From Girardinichthys multiradiatus (taxonomy: Eukaryota; Chordata; Actinopteri; Cyprinodontiformes; Goodeidae), in assembly GCF_021462225.1 (NCBI RefSeq), contig NC_061818.1, forward strand, positions 14,915,276-14,979,275: a stretch of 64,000 nt of DNA, read 5' to 3'. Shown here piece after piece: positions 57,568-64,000 of this stretch. Below the pieces are notes generated by a model. That model saw only the letters and a list, made by a program, of their open reading frames with translations, did not search any database and was not told the DNA's origin. Positions within the stretch are counted from its first letter, which is position 1. The number at the start of each line of letters is the position of its first letter. A program made the translations under genes and the position numbers.

Positions 57568-57960
57568 CTCTTCTCGCTATGTGGATCAGACCAGGTTAAA
57601 GGCAGAGAAATCAGGTCCACATTCCGCTTTTAGCTCCAAATACGAGTCACGCGTGAAACGGGGAAGTGAGATCTGTGAGTGGGCGCCTCCTGAGAGTGGG
57701 GAGATGCGGATCGCACAGGCGGGTTTTCTTTTACGCGCACACACTTCCACCGTTTTGCGCACCGCGCTCCTGCTCCATCTATCTCTGCAAAACCAATAAC
57801 CCACAGGTGGGAAAATGTATCAACCCGCCACCACAGTTCCAGGGTCTGAACTTTGCACGGAGGGTTCGACGGGTGGGAAGTGACTTTGTATTCAGCGTCC
57901 GCCAGCGCAAGATGGCGCTTTGGACTCATCCATGTCCTTACAGAAAGTCGTAGCAGCTCT
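57568..57960 (-). promoter_or_regulatory. card10: Likely card10 promoter and 5' UTR
   Basis: A GC- and CpG-rich island in AT-rich surroundings, immediately upstream of the 7-nt initiator exon, with several gcgc, cgcg and ggcgcc-type sites. It fits a CpG-island promoter driving leftward transcription. The transcription start was not located. Confidence 0.5.
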
Positions 57961-58169
57961 GTGTTATTATACTAAATGTCCGATACATTGTGCTTCCTTC
58001 GCTGAGGCTTTAAAGTTAAACTGTTAGTTTCACCATGAAACCAACGTCTTACATAAATATCCCCCAAGCCAATGACTCATTAAGGCTGTGACTCAGCTTC
58101 TGGAGTACATAAGATCCTACCACGACAACCTGACGAAAACAGGTGATTTGTACAGTCTAAAAGTAGCCT

Positions 58170-58460
58170 AAAATATTTATATACTTTGATCTAAACCATT
58201 CTATTGTAATACTGGATTTATATTTAGGGTTGTTGTCTTGCTGGAAGGTAAACCTCCTCCCAGTCTCGTCTGTCGCTGTTTTACAGGTTTTCTTCAAGGA
58301 TTGAGCTGTATTTAGCTCCATCCATCTCCACAGCATGATGCTGCCACCGTAGGGACAATTATGTGTTCCAGGAGATGTGCAGTGGTGGTTTTTGGCATTT
58401 TGTATCATTTTCCATGTAGGTTTAAAAGTTTTTGCATTTATTCTTTGTATTACACATTTA
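58170..58460 (-). mobile_element. Tc1-like transposase fragment
   Basis: The minus strand reads [20 protein letters not shown], the catalytic-core block, and the plus strand shows gggttgttgtcttgctggaag. A short inactive relic upstream of card10. Confidence 0.75.
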
Positions 58461-61400
58461 CTGCCACTTTCAACTGTATTTATACATGACACTCAGGAGG
58501 ACTCAAAAGTCAAAGGAATTTATATATTACAGTTTTATTTGGGAAATTGCAAGATAGAAAAACTAAATTAGGGGTCTTAGCATAAAACTGCAAAACATGA
58601 TAGTGTCACCTGCTTGCAGGCTTAGTGCAGTTATGTTTTCTATACGTTTACTTTCCAACAAATTCTCTGTCTGTATGCAAACAATGCTATCTTTTTAGTC
58701 ATGAAACATATCCTGATGCCAAGAAATAACACCTGAAATTCTGATATCTGCTTTAATGATGGCTTTTATTTAAATCCAACAGGTTTTCAGTGTGGCACAA
58801 AAGGAAACGAAGCAAGTCTGGTTGATGTAAGGGAGAAAAGGAAGAGTATTCTCTTTGATTTACAATATATTGAATTAATAAGATAACCGATTTATTACCC
58901 AAGGAGGAGACACATTGCTAAAGACATAGACAGGCAACCTTGAAAAATAGATCAATAGGTATGATAGAAAAAGAGCCCTATAAAAAATTTTTGTTACAAG
59001 TGAAAACATACATTTTATCAAGGTTGCATAAGTTTTTTTAATTTTTATTATTACACTGGCAAAACATTCAGAATCATGACTCTCTTATTCTAGCTCCCCA
59101 TATTCAGTTAGTTGTTTGACTTTGTAGATAAATAATATTTCACTGCTGACATTTGTGACCTTTTAATGTCTTTCTTAAAACAAATGACATTAAAGGCACA
59201 CTTTTTCTGTTGAAGTGGGTAAAAAACTGAATTACTCAATGCTGAGAAAATCACTGACGCAATAACCTGTTAATTTCCTTTCCATTTCTAAAAATAATGG
59301 CAAGTCTAATGAAGCCATTGAGTCTGAGGTAAAAAAAAGAGAGGGCTCACAAACACTGAAAGGTTATTTTGGATTTTTTGAACTCCGGTTTTGTGAAGTG
59401 ATCCAGTTTGGTTCCTTTACCTGTAAGATGTAATATCAGCGTATGCTAGTTAAAAAATAAATACTTCCTTGTAGTGGTAAAATCTAACTTGCTAAGCCAA
59501 TATATGCTATATTTTTCTACCTGATCAACTGATTTATATGATCAGTAGATCATGAGACCATCAGCATCATTATCAAACAACAATGATACCTGGAAAAAAC
59601 AGGAACATATCTTTGATGCTGCAGCACAACCAACAGACTGGTTTCTTGATTCAACCAGCAGGCTCAATCAAAGCAGAATTACTTAGAAACACATAGAAAC
59701 ACGGACCTTCTTCAGCTAAGAAAACCTCACCAAACACAACAACAGTGTTGTGAAGCTGTACACTGCTAATATCTGGTAACATGGCTTTGTGTGGGCTGCA
59801 GTTGTCAGCAATGTGCCATGTAGTAAAAGGTCCTGGGCACAAATCCCATCCTGGATTTCTTCTATAAGGAGATTGACAAGAACATTTCAACAGTCGTTGA
59901 TGGTATGGGGGTGCATGTCAGTTACACAAGAAGGTCGAAGTCTTTAACTAATTTAAATGCACAGATGGACACAAACATTTTGTCATCCATATATATCCTT
60001 CTATCACTCGAAATCATGTTTGGTGATGCCGAAGCTTTTTCAGGAATAGTAATGCATCGACCCACCCTGTAAAGAGCGCTAAAATGTTGTATTTTTTTAG
60101 ACAAGGTAGGTCAACTCAAGGACATGACGACCAAGCTGTTTGGTTCTCGATCTGATTTAAATCTACTGGGAAATTGAAAAGAATCCCGTGTGATAAGATT
60201 ATCCTACTAGGATGATCTGTCAGCTACTATGTGAGAATATCGGAACCTGAATTATGAAGAACAATTCTGAAGATCATGCTTTAAGTTGACATGAAAACCA
60301 GAGGAGGTGCAAATTGGAGCTTTTTACTGGTTCACAATTCAAATATTTTCTCCCTAAGATTGAGTGATTTCATACTTTTTAGACATTTTTTTGCATATGT
60401 TTTACAAAACCAGAATCTTCACCTGTTAAAATAATATAACTAATGGTAAAACTGAGAGACTGAACATCAAGCAGGGGCAGTGATTCCATGTTTCTCTGAC
60501 ACAGCTTGTAATTCATATTAGTTCCTGCAGCTGACAGGCTGTGACATGACATGTCTTTCAGTTATAGTGTAGAGCCAGAAAGGAAATAGATAAATGCCCA
60601 CAGAAGAATTCACCCTTTCCTTGGAATGTTAATGGGAAGCATTAGGTTGGTCTCTGTCTCTGGGCCTCTTCTCATCAGAATAAGACAGGGGCTCATATTT
60701 GGGTGTTAGTGGTATTGCTGAAAGACAGAGTGGGTTAATCATCATGCACTCACCTATCCATACTGAAAGCTAGATGACACCTGGCTGGTTGTTAGGGTAG
60801 AAATAAAAAAATAAATCATATGTGTTGTGGTGATTTTTTCCCCTCATTGTCTTCAGATGTTAAATGCACATTATTATATGAGACTAAGTTCAAAAGGGAT
60901 TTTGAAGGAGTGGTTCTGTCGCAATTAAAGTTCTGCAGTTTTGCAAAATCATTGCTGCAGAAGTGTTTGTCCAATGCTCCCATCCAACTTAAACATATAA
61001 ACGCAAGCATTTTTCCATAGTTATTGATGATGCAGAGCGGCATGTATAGTAAAGCAGCATCGCCTTAAAACAATTGTCCAACAATATTTGTAAAAGTGTG
61101 TTAAAATCTCAATTTGTGAAGATCTACCAGTCGGTCTTCTCACTAATTTTAAAACTTTCTGAAAAGGTTGTAACATGGATTTCAGCTCAGTTTCCTCATT
61201 GGTCACGCATTTAAACAGGACTCAAAAGTCAGAATTTGGGCCCATGTCTCTCTGATCCTTGTGTGCTTCTGCTCTGTGTTCTTCCTCCTTTTGTCCTTCC
61301 CTCTCAAGGCCAACTGTCAGTCGTTAACTTTTGTCTGCAGGCAGGGCGGTTCAGCCTCCAGCAGTGTCTGTGGAGGGGAGTAGGTTGGGGATGAGCATTC

Positions 61401-61690
61401 CTGCTTCCGTCTCTGCGGTTACGGCGACAAAGAGAAGCTATTGAAATCAGCCCTATGTCACATGGTTTACTCATGCTGGAATGTTGGATTTCTTGACAGA
61501 AAAAGTCCAATGTCCAGAAATCAATTAGTTTTATATGAGCTTACAGTTGTAGCTTTATCAATGATCCATTTTTTATTGAAACAGCCAGTGAGTATTCTTA
61601 TTATTTTGAAAGTGCTACCCACACATGTGTAGCGTACTGTAAACAGTGCCCTGCACATCCACTGGCACCCCAGTAGAGATATGAAAAGAA
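58460..61690. other. Intergenic sequence, little recognised
   Basis: AT-rich region upstream of card10. A segment near 59870-60100 with gatggtatgggggtgcatgt resembles a mariner-type transposase piece, but only weakly. No gene was supported. Confidence 0.4.
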
Positions 61691-61700
61691 GCCTTAAATA

Positions 61701-62395
61701 TACAGGGGTTGGACAATGAAACTGAACCACCTGTCCTTTTAGTGTGGGAGGTTTCATGGCTAAATTGGACCAGCCTGGTAGCCAGTCTTCATTGATTGCA
61801 CATTGCACCAGTAAGAGCAGAGTGTGAAGGTTCAATCAGCAGGGTAAGAGCACAGTTTTGATCAAAATATTGAAATGCACACAACATTATGGGTGACATA
61901 CCAGAGTTCAAAAGAGGACAAATTGTTGGAGCACGTCTTGCTGGCGCATCTGTGACCAAGACAGCAAGTCTTTGTGATGTATCAAGAGCCACGGTATCCA
62001 GGGTAATGTCAGCATACCACCAAGAAGGACGAACCACATCCAACAGGATTAACTGTGGACGCAAGAGGAAGCTGTCTGAAAGAGATGTTCGGGTGCTAAC
62101 CTGGATTGTATCCAAAAAACATAAAACCATGGCTGCCCAAATCACGGCAGCCACTTTGGGGTGTTTTGGAGGAGCGAGTCAGAAAACGTTTTCCTCCACC
62201 AGTATCACGTAGTGACCTGGCCACTATCCTGCAAGAAGAATGGCTTAAAATCCCTCTGACCACTGTGCAGGACTTGTATATGTCATTCCCAGACAAATTG
62301 ATGCTGTATTGGCTGCAGAAGGAAGCCCTACACCATACTAATAAATTATTGTGGTCTAAAACCAGGTGTTTCAGTTTCATTGTCCAACCCCTGTA
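61701..62395 (+). mobile_element. Tc1-like deletion derivative with perfect ends
   Basis: Bounded by perfect 23-bp inverted repeats: tacaggggttggacaatgaa at the left and its exact complement at the right (62373-62395), including the TA target. The internal sequence closely matches a common teleost Tc1 consensus at both ends but jumps from the N-terminal coding region (atcacggcag, about 62150) to the last part (ccactttggggtgttttgga), losing the catalytic core. The near-perfect sequence implies recent spread, with transposase supplied elsewhere. Confidence 0.85.
61889..62212 (+). pseudogene. Truncated Tc1-like transposase with DNA-binding domain
   Basis: Starts MGDIPEFKRGQIVGARLAG. The first ~88 residues are the bipartite helix-turn-helix (paired-like) DNA-binding region, with TKTASLCDVSRATVSRVMSA as the first HTH and CGRKRKLSERDVRVL as linker and second HTH. 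The internal deletion then puts the C-terminal segment out of frame (TLGCFGGASQKTF to a stop). The catalytic DDE core is absent. Confidence 0.75.
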
Positions 62396-62449
62396 TGTCC
62401 ATACCTTTTTGCTGTAGCATCATCTCGCTAAATATGCTTTTTTACAAAA

Positions 62450-63130
62450 TCCCCAGTGGCACAATAATTGACACCAGTGGAGTGCAAACTCCTTTTGCCA
62501 ACAGAACAGCACCCAGACTTCTCTAACCTTCTCACAAGGTTTGAGCATACAGAGGGAGAAATCTTTGGCCATTTATCTTTGCTCAATCTATCTAGGGTTC
62601 TGGAACTCTCTTATTTTTCTGTAGGATTTGGGTCTGTGGAAGGAGGTCGATTGTTGGTGTTGATTTGATCATGTTTTGGATCCTTATCCTGTTAAAAGTC
62701 CAAATGATGACAAATTTTCAGTTTACTTGTAGAGTCTTTAAGTTTTTATTGAAAATGAGCTGGTGTTTCAAAGATTTCATGATGCAATGCACTAAAACAA
62801 GGTTCACGGGGCATTTGGAAGACAAAAAGGCCCACAGCATCACAGATCCTCCAGCATACCTAACAGTGGATATAATGTGCTTTGCAAAATATTGATCCTT
62901 TGTCTTGTACCAAACTCACTTTGAGTGTATGTTGCTAAAACACTCAATTTTAGTCTCATGTGATCAAAGCACATGGTCCCAGTTAAATTCCCAGTAGGGT
63001 TCAACAAACTCCATATGGTGGGACAGAAAGGTGTTTCTCTATTATCACTCCCACACAAAAATTTGATATGTTCATAGTTTCTAATTATTGTTATGGAGAC
63101 TTCAAAATTCCACTGCTTGTAACTGGAAGA
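62450..63130 (-). mobile_element. Decayed Tc1-like transposon (another subfamily)
   Basis: Contains the complement of a GGSVML-type catalytic block (cacagcatcacagatcctcc, from about 62832), plus catgtgatcaaagcacatgg and cagttaaattcccagtaggg, in the order of a teleost Tc1 family read in reverse. Inactive. Confidence 0.65.
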
Positions 63131-63489
63131 GTGAGCTTTTGTATTTCTCACGCCCCTCCTCATCCTGCTCACTGCGCATGGTGGCAAGAAACAGAAACAA
63201 GCAACATCTCACAGGAAATCACAGGAATTCAGAGGTCACCAATTAGAAGTCACCAGACACACCTTTCAACTTAAAAAGGTATAAAAGATTACAGGTAAAA
63301 CTTCTTCAGTTACATTTAATGCATAGGAATAATTTGGGGTTCAGCTAATTATGTAAAAACATTATTTCTTTTTATTTTTTTAAATCCCCAATGATTTAAT
63401 ATGGTTAAAGTAAAACTTATATTTTTCAACATTTTTAGTGTGATTTTGATTAAAAAGAATAGTTTATTTTAAAGCTTTTTTACATTTTT

Positions 63490-64000
63490 CCCAGGGCTGC
63501 CGATAAATGTGGAGGACAAACCCAGCATGGTCATAAACATGCAGCCAAAAGCTTTCTTGATCTTGATAACGGAGGACAGTATTGGTTCAGCAGATTCCAA
63601 AAACAACAAAAAGTATTTGTAATTGGTTAATTCTGCCTTCCATTATTTGACCTTTAGAGCTGTATGAGCACCATGGACTCTGAGGAGAAGCTTTTAAAGC
63701 TTCACTGCATGCAGGATGAGTGCTACATTCTACAACATGCAGATTAAATTGCAGCAGTGTCTGTTGCCTTTATTCCCTCTGTTTGTTCCACTCTGTTCCC
63801 ACTCAGGACACAACAGACCCAGCTCTTCATCCAGCAGCTGACCCCCCAGGGCCCAATCTATGACTCAAGCCTGGCGGCGGCACAGAATCGCCTCTTTGTG
63901 TTCAAGAAGAATGCGTCTTTTTCTGAATTTTTTGGAAGCAGAGAAAAAGAGTGGTGGAGGCATGAGTAACTGCCAGAGATTTAAATCAGCAGTGATTTAT
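63490..64000 (+). pseudogene. Possible exons of an unrecognised gene
   Basis: Two or three plus-strand stretches look exon-like. From 63496 (after tttcccag) the frame reads LPINVEDKPSMVINMQPK and onward to about 63618. From about 63808 (after ccactcag) it reads TQQTQLFIQQLTPQGPIYDS and continues through LAAAQNRLFVFKKNASFSEFF to a TAA at 63967-63969. A middle stretch near 63660-63716 is weaker. Phases between them do not join cleanly, so it may be a partial gene running off the window, or a pseudogene. The family was not recognised; type and strand are tentative. Confidence 0.3.

Noticed and set aside
59651..60104. Possible gene from short ORFs
   Set aside because: Short, broken frames with only a weak resemblance to mariner-type transposase; no exon evidence.
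1..64000. CRISPR arrays, rRNA, tRNA or bacterial operons
   Set aside because: No direct-repeat/spacer arrays or RNA genes were seen; gene structure and repeats are those of a fish nuclear genome.

Overview
This is vertebrate nuclear DNA, almost certainly from a teleost (ray-finned) fish. Three multi-exon genes with GT-AG introns all lie on the minus strand, and their introns hold transposon families typical of fish: many decayed Tc1-like elements, a tRNA-derived SINE, hAT-like ends and an Ngaro/DIRS tyrosine-recombinase retrotransposon. No bacterial or organelle features were seen.

Layout, left to right: (1) csnk1e (casein kinase 1 epsilon), coding exons 7613 to 1805, complete, 417 codons, with a 3' UTR to about 505 and a promoter region near 10.44-10.74 kb. 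(2) A 1.5 kb gap holding a decayed Tc1-like element. (3) tnrc6b (GW182-family miRNA silencing scaffold), coding exons 29576 to 13720, intact over about 6 kb of coding sequence. Its 3' UTR ends near 12.28 kb and its leader lies near 32.4 kb; only the initiator exon was not found. (4) card10 (CARD-coiled coil-PDZ-SH3-GUK scaffold), coding exons 57567 to 33669. It starts with a 7-nt initiator exon 10.4 kb upstream of the CARD exon. As written, it carries an in-frame TGA and a 1-nt frameshift. (5) A transposon-rich right flank, ending in possible plus-strand exons of an unrecognised gene.

The three genes work separately: circadian/Wnt kinase, miRNA silencing, and CBM-type NF-kB signalling. Their close linkage matches the ancient block with human relatives on 22q13 (CSNK1E, TNRC6B, CARD10) and ohnologues on 17q25 (CSNK1D, TNRC6C, CARD14).

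The points most worth checking are the two lesions in card10 set against two intact neighbours; a retroposon-like repeat in card10 encoding a ~114-aa predicted membrane protein; an Ngaro element with textbook split direct repeats; and a young-looking Tc1 deletion derivative with perfect 23-bp ends that keeps its DNA-binding domain. Family assignments come from recognising protein motifs by eye; no database search was run.
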